From Diplocarpon mali (taxonomy: Eukaryota > Ascomycota > Leotiomycetes > Helotiales > Drepanopezizaceae), in the NCBI GenBank assembly GCA_024741835.1, contig JAENRP010000313.1, positions 4,638 to 22,679 of the forward strand: a stretch of 18,042 bases of DNA, read 5' to 3'. Below the pieces are notes generated by a model. That model did not search any database. It had not been told where the DNA came from and saw only the letters and a list, made by a program, of their open reading frames with translations. Below are positions 8,986 to 18,042 of this stretch, in pieces. A program made the position numbers and the translations under genes. Position 1 is the first letter of the stretch. The number at the start of each line of letters is the position of its first letter.

Positions 8986-9922
8986 CTAGCTTGGGTGCGT
9001 CCAAATGCTGACCCAGTCCGTCACCTTACCCTCCACATTATACCCAATCTGATGGGTCCTCTTCGGCTGGAAATGCGCCGCTCTCACCAACCCAGTCTTA
9101 CTTGGTTCTCCCAATTTGGACTCCAGAAGACCTCCGTCCTCGGCATACGGTACCTGCTCTCCTGGCCTCGACAAGTGAGCCAGATACACCTGGGGCGGCA
9201 AAGCCCAAGGAGGACCACCACTCGAAGGAGGTTTGTAGGTGGGAAACTCAACACACACTACTATGCCCTCGGGAGCAAGGAGCTCGACGAAGCGTTTGGA
9301 CCAGGCCGGTCTCATCGCCGGTGGGAGAGCAGAGAGAAACTGCAGCCGTCAGCTCTCCAATCCGACCTGCATTAGGCCAGGCGATCAATACCGTATAGTC
9401 ATATATCAAATCAAACTTTGCATCGCCTTCCACACCTTCCAGAAAGCCATCCTCGAAAAAGTCTCCCGTCAGCCACGTAATTGCCCCCTTCTCAACACCC
9501 TCCCTAGTAGCATACCCTTCTCTTCCAGCCATCCCTCCCTCCAAAATCCTGGCTTCCTCTAGAGCCTTCGCCGAGAACTCCAGCCCGTAAGCATCGTAGC
9601 CGAAGGCGCTCAGGAGCAGAACGTCGTAGCCTCTGCCACAGCCGGGTACCAGCGCTTTCTTCTTCTCCTTGCCTCGTCTCTGGCCCTGACTCTGAAGCCT
9701 GCTCTGGATCTGAGCAGAGGCGACGGGAACGAGACCGTCGCGCTGCGAGAGCAGGTCTTCCAGCGCGGGGTTGGGAGAGCCGTTGTCCCAGGGCAGGAAG
9801 CCTTCGATCCAGAGCTCGTCCCACTTGGTGCCGTGGGCCGCGCTGCCTCTCGCGCCGGCGAAATGGGACAGGAGACGGGCGCGGGCGTCGGTCGGTCGGT
9901 CCGGGGGCGGCGACGGGGACAT
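8986..9922 (-). CDS. SAM-dependent methyltransferase, thiopurine/thiol methyltransferase (TPMT/HOL) family
   Basis: This is a predicted cytosolic S-adenosylmethionine-dependent methyltransferase of the TPMT family. Relatives methylate thiols, thiopurines, halides or sulfide; the substrate here is not known. Two exons, 9392-9922 and 8986-9339, are joined in phase by a 52-nt intron (GTATTG donor, GCTGAC branch, GCAG acceptor), giving 294 aa. Near residues 33-47, TKWDELWIEGFLPWD is the family's N-terminal signature. The SAM-binding motif I VPGCGRGYD is at 92-100, followed by YGLEFS. DLIYDYTF spans the splice junction at 171-178, and WALPPQVYLAHLSRPGE is in the second exon. The first in-frame ATG is at 9922; the frame stays open to about 10033 but without another ATG. 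The gene ends 49 bp from the convergent OTU gene. A retrotransposon begins 109 bp upstream of the start codon and cuts it off from its original upstream DNA. Confidence 0.92.
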
Positions 9923-10026
9923 GTCGACGCTGGAGGGCGTGATGCATGTGCTTCGCTCGAGGCCTGGTGTGGAGAGGAGAGGAGGGGGGCACGCGAGCGA
10001 GGCGAATTCCGCCGCCCCCGCATAGT
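9923..10026. promoter_or_regulatory. Residual proximal promoter/5' leader of the methyltransferase gene
   Basis: Only about 105 bp of original GC-rich DNA remain between the methyltransferase start codon and the retrotransposon target duplication. I see no clear TATA or CCAAT box in it. It shows none of the TA-rich decay of the neighbouring element. Confidence 0.5.
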
Positions 10027-10031
10027 GGGGC
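10027..10031. repeat. Target-site duplication, left copy (GGGGC)
   Basis: GGGGC lies directly outside the left LTR and is repeated exactly outside the right LTR at 17576-17580. A 5-bp duplication is the expected product of Ty3/gypsy integrase. Confidence 0.85.
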
Positions 10032-10166
10032 AAATAACTGGTGCGACAGGGAGTTGTATTAGACTCGGAGGAGTAACCTCCGAGGGAAGATATTTATAGT
10101 ACATCTAAGTGCCTAAGGCACCCTAAGTACTGACTAATACCACCCTTTCCATTCCGGAAGGTATTT
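10032..10166 (-). repeat. 3' LTR (left copy)
   Basis: This 135-bp direct repeat aligns without gaps to 17441-17575. As coding runs on the minus strand, this is the 3' LTR. It contains a perfect 8-bp stem with a 5-nt loop at 10064-10084 (CTCGGAGG/CCTCCGAG) and a shorter GTGCC/GGCAC stem near 10110-10122. The ends read AAATAAC...GGTATTT on the plus strand, not TG...CA. Confidence 0.9.
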
Positions 10167-10174
10167 ACTCCCTA
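10167..10174 (-). other. Candidate polypurine tract
   Basis: On the minus strand the purine run AGGGAG directly precedes the 3' LTR, where the plus-strand DNA primer of an LTR element is expected. It is short, and RIP may have altered its surroundings. Confidence 0.35.
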
Positions 10175-10421
10175 TAGCACGTACGAAGCCCCTTAAGTGA
10201 TATAGTGCTAGATGTCTTACCACTTTAGCAAGAAGATAGCTATATAATAAAATAAGCAAAGGCTACTAGACCGGTCAAAACCTGCGCTCTACCCTAAACT
10301 AGGTATATTAGAGCTCTAATATAGATACTATTTTAATATATAAAAACAAGCAAGAAGCCACTTATAATTCCCTCCATTTTCTACTCGATAGCACCTTACA
10401 GATAATAGAGTCTCTAGAGGT

Positions 10422-13400
10422 TCAAATATAATAAGCGCTAGCAATCGTATATACTGCCTTTAGCAGTTTAAACGCCGCGTTACTAAGTCGAATATTCTGG
10501 AATACCAGAAGCTCCTATTCGTTCGATATAATTAAGTAGCCTTCTTATAGTCGGAACGCCTTTAAATAATCACTATAAAAATGGCTATATATACTAGAGC
10601 TATCAATTTAGCAGAGAGTATACGATTTCCCTATCTTACTAGTATAGCTGATAATAATAAAAGGCCTACGCTAAGTAGGACGCAACTTCTTACCTAACTG
10701 TTTCTTATCAAATAGTATAACCAACTGTCTTAGAATTAGAGCTTTATCTAAGTGAACTCCTAGGTTATAGCGTTCCTTTATATATTAGCGAGAAAGATTA
10801 GATCTAGCATTAACAGTTTCTTAAATCTCCTACCTTTTAACTATATAATTGACCACTAAATTAGTATAGTCCTTACTATCTAATAGGGCACTTTCCAGCT
10901 TATTATATAAATCGTTAATAAGCGTAGCTAAGGACTATTAGCAGAATGCTAGAAACTATTAGCTAACTATATCTAAGCTATTAAAACTAAGTATAATCTT
11001 AAAAGGGCTATAGCTTAAGTAAGTAATATAGCGATTATTGAACTTGTATAGCACTCTATTAATCCATTTAAGCCAGAGTTATAATATAGGGCATATCTTT
11101 TTAAGGACTTATTAAAATATATCTACTGCTTTTTCGATTATACCAGTGGCTTTCTTTACTTTAAAGGGTAATATAGTCCAGACTATGCTTTATTCTCCTA
11201 CCTACTTGATAACTTCTGCGCTAAAATAAGGTCTTAGATCAATATATATACCAATTGGAATACTATATACGCTAAATATATTAAATAAGAAGGAAATGAC
11301 TACGGCCGAATTATTAGTATCAAATGCTTAGGCCTAAGTATATTAGGAGAAGTAGTTAATAATTAAAAGGATCCAACGAACTTTATTAAGTCGATTGAAA
11401 TCTAGAAAGGGACTAATCTAATTAGTATTAAGCAACTCTATAATATTAGAGACTATAACCTTGGTAAGAGTCTGATTATATTAAGCAGTACTATATTAGG
11501 TATATTATAGATATCCAAGTATATAGTCTCTTATGTCCTTTGCTATGCTAGGCCAGTAGATATCAATTATTTTATATATAGTAATCGTAGCTTAGAAGTG
11601 ACCCCTATTATTATAAGCAGCTATTAAAACGGTTAATACCTCATTAGGAAGGATATAGCGTTTTATTACACCTCAGATTTGAATATATAAGACGCCTTTA
11701 GCATTAGTGTTATATTAATTGAATTTTCTATAAAAGGCAGCTCTTTAAGTTCTTATAATATATTAATTTAAATACTCTGATAAGATAAGGAAGCTAGCAA
11801 CTTCTAAGTACCATTCGCATATATAGTATATAGCTTATAGTAGGTAGCTTCGCCAAACTGCCTTTAATGCAAAAGATCGTAAGATAGTTAAGAAGTGTTT
11901 GGATTTTAATTGTTTAATATATATAAGATCAGCTTAGCGTAGTCTGGCTATAAAGGATAATATATCTAATAAGGCGGCTAAAGACTCCCTTAGTATTATA
12001 CTGCGTAATTTATTATTATAGAGTGTATTTCCAACTTATTTAATAAGCTCTTTATAGCTATTCTTCCTATCCTTCTAAACCTACTCTAGCTTAGCGCTAG
12101 ATATATTAAAATAGCCAAAGTCGTTAAGGTAGTCGTCGGATTCTTTACCTAGATTAGGGAAGATGGTTCTTAAGAGGGCATTAGCTACCTTATTCTTAGA
12201 ACCTAGAATCTAATATATCTTAAGGTTTAGCTAGCATAGCTCTAAGACCTATCTTATATAAATACCCTTAATACTTAACGACTTTAGAAAGTAAGTCAAA
12301 GGTTAGTAGTTAGTGAATATAATTATAGTGATCGATCTGCGAAATATATAATCGAACTTACGGCTAAACTCCATAATAGTATACAATTCGCGCTTATACA
12401 TTTTATAATTGCATTATGACTTTATAAATATAAAAGCGTCATATAGAATGGCCACCTCTATACTATTTCATTATTAAGTAATATAGCAGCCGGCTCTATA
12501 CTTACTTGCATTAGAATAGAAGTAAACAGCAGACCTTCTACCATCCCAGCTATATATATCAAGGATATTTAAGTACTTTTGACGCAGTATCTTAAAAGAC
12601 ACTTACTTAGCCTTCCCCTATCTCTAATCTATATTACCAGTTAGTTATAATAGTAGTAGTTTGATCTTTGCAAAGTTCTTCACAAATCGCCAGGTAATAC
12701 TAATAGTATTAACGAACTCGTATACTTAAGTAGCAGACTTAAGTACCGGCCAAGTTCGGATTTTATTCAATTGTTCTAATTTAGTTGAGATTAGACCTTT
12801 AGACTTATAAGTAATACTTAGCGCAACAATTTCCTTTATAAACAACTCTATCTTTTTAAAGGATAGCCGCATATAGGCCTATACTACTCTTAAGAACAAT
12901 TCGTCTGCTATAAAGCAATAGCCCTCCTTAAAATCTTAATACTCTTTAAAGATATTATCAATATAGAAGCCGCATATAGGAAAAGAGTCTTTATTTAAAG
13001 TAACGATTACCGATAATCGACTAGCAAAGTTATCTTAGCCTAGTTTTAATAATAGTATTTGGCCTAGTATAATATATATTAGTTCAATTATACTATAGCC
13101 AGAGGTTATTAATCCTTATAGTATTCTAGTTTACTAAAGTTGGCCGATACTAAATATTATAAACGCAAAGTAATAGCAGTCTGCTAAGTGAACTAGCACG
13201 CACTAATACGCATTCTTAAGGTCGAATTTTAAGAATAACTTATACAAAGGGTGGCCTAAGTAGTTATGCAATTTCGATAATAGCTTTATATAGCAACTTG
13301 GCATTTGCTCAATTATATTGCAGTAATTGAATATAATCTAGGGCTTATCCTACAGCTAAGGGTTCTCTACCTTATTAATAATAATAGCTTGCGTATTCTA

Positions 13401-14100
13401 ATTGGATAGTTGGCTATTTGCTACTATTATACGTTTATAAAAGCCGTAGCTTAATCCTTTATTAATATATCATTAGAGCTAGTACTCCTTTGCAGCTGGC
13501 TATTATTTCTACCTGACCACTAAGTGAGGTTTAGTACCCTCTTTTAAGCGGACTCTATAAGTATACAAATCAGTTAAAGGTAGGTTCTACAACTCCTTTG
13601 CATCTAGGTCTTAATATATATATAATAGCCTCTTTAGTTATCTCTATTATTTATCTATTAGATTGCTAATTTTAGTTCCAATCGTTTAAAACCACTTATT
13701 AATAATTAGATCTAATTTATCTAATAGAGTTCGTTAGTATAGGCGTTAATAGGTTAGGTATAGTGTTACTATATAATCTGGAAATAGTCTAATCTTGCTA
13801 TCCAGCTCCTTATAGTACGACGACTCCTTAAGGTTAGCAAATGAGTTTAGACTTATACTTAGCCTATTTAACCTCGCACTTAAGCCTAATAGGCTGCGGA
13901 TTTATAGCTCAACTATTCTTTTACGATTTTTCTTAATCAGTTAAAGGGCGATGGATTCCTTATAATCATACGTTTCCTTAATTAACGCTTGCAGTATATT
14001 AAATATTAGTCCTATAGGTTTATCTGCTTCAATCTTAATAGCAATAGTACTACTATTTTACAAGTGCTAGTTGATTTTCTTCTTATTATTATTTAATATA
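10422..14100 (-). pseudogene. Retrotransposon pol relic: RT, RNase H, integrase
   Basis: One minus-strand frame can be read from about 14100 to a stop at 10422, interrupted by many stop codons but apparently no indels. The RT spans about 12850-13560. It keeps the first catalytic Asp in KFDLKNAY (13221-13223), but the YxDD box now reads YIDN (12954-12965), so a catalytic Asp is lost. RNase H begins near 12518 with YSNAS in place of the usual DAS-type motif. Integrase covers about 10600-11600, with YWPSI near 11545-11560 and Tyr where the zinc-binding Cys pair should be. The first catalytic position reads Asn near 11415. The second Asp (11238-11240) and the Glu (11133-11135) remain, about 34 residues apart. 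A C-terminal RRPF near 10665-10672 corresponds to the gypsy GPF/GPY module. Each lost residue fits a G-to-A or C-to-T change. Confidence 0.88.
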
Positions 14101-14149
14101 TAGTGCGGTTAGATCTCCTTAATTGACTATATGCTATTGATGCTTTTAA

Positions 14150-17071
14150 TAACAATCTTAAGTCGATTATCTCTATCTAGTTTCCTAAGTCGGTAGATGA
14201 ATCTATTTCCTTACTTTCGCTTTTACTAAAGCTGGTTTCCACCTCTTATTTCCTTGACTTTTTAATAGGTAGTTTCTTTAAAGTTACTAGATCTAGGTCT
14301 AGTATATCAACTAGGTAAAGGAACAACTTATAGTATTTCGATAATACGAATTTAGGACCTTTAATAACTACCTTTTTCTTACTATATGATAAGTTGCCTA
14401 TTATAGTTTGTAAGTTTCGAATATCAATCGCCCTATCTACCTTCTATAGCTATAGCAGATTAAGTAGCAAATGCAGATCATTATCGAAAGGCTATATAAA
14501 TGCCTTATCCTTACGCTAGATTCTATGCGTACCAACTTTAAATTCAACTTAGTATATAAGCTTAGACTTGCTACTATTTGCGGTATTTATTATTAGTCTG
14601 CTAAAGCCCCTCTCTAATAGTGGAATTAGCTTAAGTCTTAGCTTTCTAATTAGAGCGTAAGATATAACATTTATATTAGATCCTTAATCGACTTAAGTAA
14701 GGTAGGTTAATAATATAATCTTAACTGGTTTTCCATCTTTGCCTAGCATCTTAATAAAATAGTCGATTTAAAAGGCTTTCTTCTTAGCTGATAGTAAGGG
14801 AATTATAGTAGTTAATTTTGACCTCTAGGCATTATTAGAAACTTTCGCTTTAATTGAAAAGTGTACCGACTTCTTTAGCTTATGCTTCGATAACTTATAG
14901 TTTCTATAGGTCGATAGGCGTCGGAATTCTTTACTACTTTCTAGCGAAACTTAGAAGAACTCAGTCAGACTTAGTAGTACTTTAATTCTATCTACTAGTT
15001 CTTAGTAATTCATTAGACCTATTCCCTTATGCGCAACTATCTCTTTAAGATAGTAGATAGTACGCTTGCCCTTTTTACAAGCTCCCTTCTACTCCTTAGT
15101 TGCCCTATCTTCTTTATTAGCCCTCTCTTTTTCTAGCTTGTCAGTCCTCTTATTAGATATCTTATCAAATAGCGCTAGTATTAGTTCGTTATTACTAGAG
15201 TTAATCAATTCTTTAATTAATATATATAGTCGCTTCTTAGGACGGCCGGCCATCTTAGAATCTAATAATAATATATTTAAGGAATAGTTGTTAAAGGCTA
15301 ATGCCTTAATATACTTATCAAATGACACCTGATTGCTAGTAGCCTCCTTTGGCTAGCTTGATAAGGATAAGGACGATTCCTTATAGCTCCCTTCGGCTAT
15401 TAAGGCTAGGCTTTAGTTACATTTACTAAAACTAATGATATTAGTAAGGTATGACCTAATATTGCCTCCTTAGATGGCCTATTGCAAGTATACCTTCTCT
15501 TATATAGTAAGTTCGTTTCTAATACACTTAATGGCCTTATAGCTGAAATCACTATAGTATATATATAAAATGCTATCCTTCTTAGAGTTATATATCTAAG
15601 AACCATTTATGACTAAGTAAAGCGATTATAAATAAGGTAGGATAGCATAGGCTCTTGCATTCTAATGGGCACGCTAGTTAAGGTTTATCCTCGTAGGCTG
15701 AATATTCTAAGCATTATTAGTTTCTTGCAAAGTACTATAGCCAGCCTAGTTACTATTCTAATTCTAATTACTATTCCAATTAGTTGTAGTAGAAGGCAAA
15801 GGGGTATTTCTATACCACTCCTTAGGGGAGGTCGATCTTAGTGCGTACGATAATGACTTTTAGTTCACTAGGACTATAGGCTTCTTAGCATTTAGTAGTA
15901 ATAAGACTATAGAAGTAGATATGCTGTATTACTTATAGTACAACTGTTGCAACTGTTCGGTCTTAAGCTTTTTTTAGCGATGCTATTCCATTTTATAAGT
16001 TATATTTAATGTGTTTTAAGCATCTTTAATAACGTCTAAGGCTTTTTATAATACACTAGACGATAATGCTAACTTAGAAAGAGCAGCCACTTATAACTTA
16101 TTATTATAAATGCCCTTGATAAATATTATAATAATGCTATCTAAGACGACCTACTTAATAAAATTAAGTAATAGATTAGTTATTTATCGATTAGCATCTT
16201 TACTGTATACGCAGCGAAGCAGGTAGGTAGTTCTTTAATAGTATGCTATAAGCGATTCATTAGACTTCTAGGTAAAGTTTTTAATATTATATTAGATATT
16301 ATTTTCAATATGATCGGCCACCTTTATAGGATACTCGGCCTTTAATGCCTATTTAAAATTAGCAATATGATTAGCAGTAGCATTCTCCTTCTTATTAATA
16401 ATAGCTCGGAACTCGACGCTAGAATCTAGCCACTTAGCTGCCTAACCTTTAAATAAGATATCAATAGCCTTAAAGAATATCTCTAAGTCTAGTATTATAT
16501 AACTGGCACTCTTAAAGTCGTACTATAGGCGGTTAAGCCATCTGGAAGCATTGCCTTTAGTACCTATAAATCGACCTAACAACTTATACTTAAGGAGTAT
16601 AGTACCTATTAATAGTATAAGAAGATCGTTAGGAGTTATAATATCAAACTCGAATTGCCTTAGATAAGCTGATATTAGTGCAGTAGAAGTTGCTTTAATT
16701 AAAAGTGCTTAACGAAGTTCTAAGCTTAACGACTTACTTATATTAATTAGCAAACGGGTCGATAATAAGGATGATAATAATAATAACCGCTGGCTTATAA
16801 AGGGGTCTAGTAGCTGATCTGTTATAGTGCCATTAGGCGTCTATGAATTTAGAATACAAATATAAGGTTCTAGAATAGGCAATAGCGTATGATCGTCTTT
16901 AAGTACGTCTACTAATAAGGCAACTAACTTTAAGTTTACTTATAAGGTATTATTCAAAGGGGGGTTTTATTAAAAAGCTAGCTTAGTTATTATATAGTAT
17001 AGTATAGCTAAGGCAGGTACGGACTGGTATTATCTCGCCTATTCTAGGAGTAATGTTATATAAAGACGCAT
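14150..17071 (-). pseudogene. Retrotransposon gag-protease relic
   Basis: A second minus-strand frame, different from the RT-integrase frame, can be followed from a possible ATG at 17071 to about 14150. The capsid-like part around 16600-16340 includes NASRWLNRL and AAKWLDSSVEFRAI, typical of fungal gypsy Gag. A short uninterrupted piece at 15089-15328 carries a Lys-rich charged stretch. A retroviral-type aspartic protease site reads VD-stop-GSN near 14678-14692, where the stop probably replaces Gln, and is followed by VISYALIRK. The second protease motif appears as HLLLNLL near 14455. The start codon is only a guess because several stops follow it. The nucleocapsid zinc knuckle could not be located with confidence in the 15400-16000 interval. 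Confidence 0.8.
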
Positions 17072-17428
17072 CTTACTACTTCCCTATATAATGCGTATAA
17101 TAATAATATCGGAAAATGACCCTCTTAGTATAGCGAAAATATTGAAGAAGGTTCTTAAACGTATACCTTAAGGATTCTAATCCTAGGTTAGCTAGTATAT
17201 ATTCCTTTTTTAAAATAGAGGTCGGCCTATCTAGTGGCGCAGTATAAGGCCGAAGGGGTAATCTAATAGTATGCTATAGTAGCTATTGACCTAGGGGCCA
17301 GGCGATAAAGACTCTTTCTTTACTAAACCTAATAATAAACGACAACAGCGTCAAGTTAAAGGAACTAGAATAAGGGTGCGAATAGCCTTAGTAGAAACGT
17401 ATAAACGAAATAAAGCCGAGAATTCCCT

Positions 17429-17441
17429 AGCTCCTCTACCA
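17429..17441 (-). other. Candidate tRNA primer-binding site
   Basis: Reading from the 5' LTR into the element on the minus strand gives TGGTAGAGGAGC. The leading TGG pairs with a tRNA CCA end, at the position expected for a primer-binding site; its T is the last LTR base. I cannot name the tRNA, and RIP may have changed bases. Confidence 0.4.
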
Positions 17442-17575
17442 AATAACTAATGTAATAAGGAGTTATATTAGACTCAAAGGAGTAACCTCCGAGGGAAGAT
17501 ATTTATAGTACATCTAGGTGCCTAAGGCACCTCAAGTGCTGACTAATACCACCCTTTCCATTCCGGAAGGTGTTT
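17441..17575 (-). repeat. 5' LTR (right copy)
   Basis: This is the direct-repeat partner of 10032-10166, also 135 bp. Relative to coding it is the 5' LTR and would hold the element's promoter. It has a 7-bp stem with a 3-nt loop (AGGTGCC/GGCACCT) at 17516-17532. Its copy of the longer hairpin is weakened by a GG-to-AA difference. Confidence 0.9.
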
Positions 17576-17580
17576 GGGGC
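17576..17580. repeat. Target-site duplication, right copy (GGGGC)
   Basis: An exact match to 10027-10031, directly outside the right LTR. Base composition switches back to GC-rich host DNA at this point. Confidence 0.85.
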
Positions 17581-18042
17581 CAGATCCCCAAAGCGGGCCG
17601 GGCCGAAGAAGCGCTCTGCCGAGGAAGGGATACTCCGTCCCGAAGGACCGGGAGGTCTGCGTCGGGATTCGGCCCGAGCATCTCGGCCGGGTGGCCTAGG
17701 ACGCGACATCGCCTCGCTGGCTGGATGCGCTGGCGCCGTGGGCTCGTCTCCCCTTGACTTTCTACCTGCGTCAGGCTGTGAGGTCAAGTGGATGCGCTTG
17801 AGCTCACTTCGCCCGACGAACTAGGAGGGCGTCTCGCGGGACTCGAACGGGTGCGTTTCGGTCATGTGAACCCGTCGTCTTGGTTGTCGAGGGAAGATCG
17901 GGTGTGGTACAGACAGACCGACTTCAATGGCTCTCTAGGTGAATATCAGTCAATTCTCAACCAGGAGGGCTTCCTATCCTCGAGCTGTGTAGTGGCTTCG
18001 ACAGCTCCGATCAAATTGTGTCTTAATTCTTAGCTTGCATGC
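17581..18042. other. GC-rich host flank, former upstream region of the methyltransferase gene
   Basis: Before the insertion this DNA continued directly from 10031, so it probably contained distal promoter sequence of the methyltransferase gene at 8986-9922 and whatever lay beyond. Open frames exist on both strands, as expected in GC-rich DNA. The plus-strand frame at 17788-18033 begins with GTG, and none of the frames resembles a known protein. I see no RNA gene. Confidence 0.5.

Larger units (their letters stand above)
10032..17575 (-). mobile_element. Complete Ty3/gypsy-type LTR retrotransposon, heavily decayed (RIP-like)
   Basis: The 7,544-bp element is bounded by two 135-bp direct repeats and a GGGGC target duplication. 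On the minus strand the order is LTR, gag, protease, RT, RNase H, integrase, LTR, the Ty3/gypsy order. The interior is very AT-rich and packed with TpA. No open frame exceeds about 80 codons, yet the frames can be followed for kilobases with stops only, not indels. Many stops fit a C-to-T or G-to-A change in Gln, Arg or Trp codons, as RIP would produce. The two LTRs differ at 14 positions by my hand alignment, all transitions. The element cannot encode its own proteins. No chromodomain is apparent after the integrase. Confidence 0.94.

Noticed and set aside
9923..10033. Upstream extension of the methyltransferase to 10033
   Set aside because: The only initiation codon there is TTG, and the first bases of the extension overlap the target duplication and LTR edge. 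The ATG at 9922 fits the family.
15066..15287. Plus-strand frame with hydrophobic Leu/Ser-rich protein inside the retroelement
   Set aside because: It is the complement of the charged gag segment read on the minus strand at 15089-15328; the hydrophobic pattern mirrors Lys/Glu codons.
10167..17440. Tandem or CRISPR-like repeats suspected in the TA-rich interior
   Set aside because: The recurring TATA/TAGTA-like words are irregular and are explained by RIP-type decay of one gag-pol sequence; no regular repeat-spacer pattern exists.
17830..17870. T-arm-like sequence on the minus strand (GTTCGAGTCCCG) hinting at a tRNA
   Set aside because: The bases flanking the TTCGAGT loop do not pair into a 5-bp T stem, and no acceptor or anticodon stem could be found.
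17788..18033. Plus-strand open frame in the right flank
   Set aside because: It starts at GTG, ends just before the window edge, and matches no family I know. It is not strong enough to call a gene.

Overview
This window looks like nuclear DNA of a filamentous ascomycete (Pezizomycotina). The genes have short introns of about 46-92 nt with GTRNGT-type donors and CTGAC/CTAAC-type branch sites. The protein families are typical of such fungi: a fungal dienelactone hydrolase, the large subunit of replication protein A (RPA), a 12-TM drug:proton antiporter, an OTU deubiquitinase and a thiopurine-methyltransferase-like enzyme. A long AT-rich retrotransposon relic carries the transition-only decay expected from repeat-induced point mutation (RIP). 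The species cannot be named from the sequence alone.

Layout, left to right. (1) 1-950 is GC-rich and holds one weakly supported minus-strand two-exon gene for a small, possibly secreted protein, with two opposed GAA/TTC microsatellites. (2) About 930-1880 is gene-free. (3) A minus-strand dienelactone hydrolase gene (1881-2979) and the plus-strand RFA1 gene (3202-5230) diverge from a 222-bp promoter that contains an MluI cell-cycle-box-like site. (4) A minus-strand DHA1-type major facilitator (5456-7257) converges on RFA1. It shares a 760-bp divergent promoter with a plus-strand OTUD6-like OTU protease (8019-8936). (5) A minus-strand methyltransferase (8986-9922) meets the OTU gene tail to tail. 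(6) 10032-17575 is one complete 7.5-kb Ty3/gypsy-type LTR retrotransposon on the minus strand. It has 135-bp LTRs and a 5-bp target duplication, and gag, protease, RT, RNase H and integrase can all be traced through many stop codons. (7) 17581-18042 returns to GC-rich flank. Before the insertion this was the upstream region of the methyltransferase gene.

The five main host genes look like unrelated housekeeping or accessory genes, not a pathway or cluster. The most interesting points are: the retroelement landing 109 bp upstream of the methyltransferase start codon; the non-TG...CA LTR ends; the far better preservation of the LTRs than of the interior; the different frames used by gag-protease and RT-integrase; and an unresolved 5' end of the dienelactone hydrolase gene, where a frame change needs either a second intron or a frameshift. 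I saw no convincing new defence, toxin or biosynthetic system.
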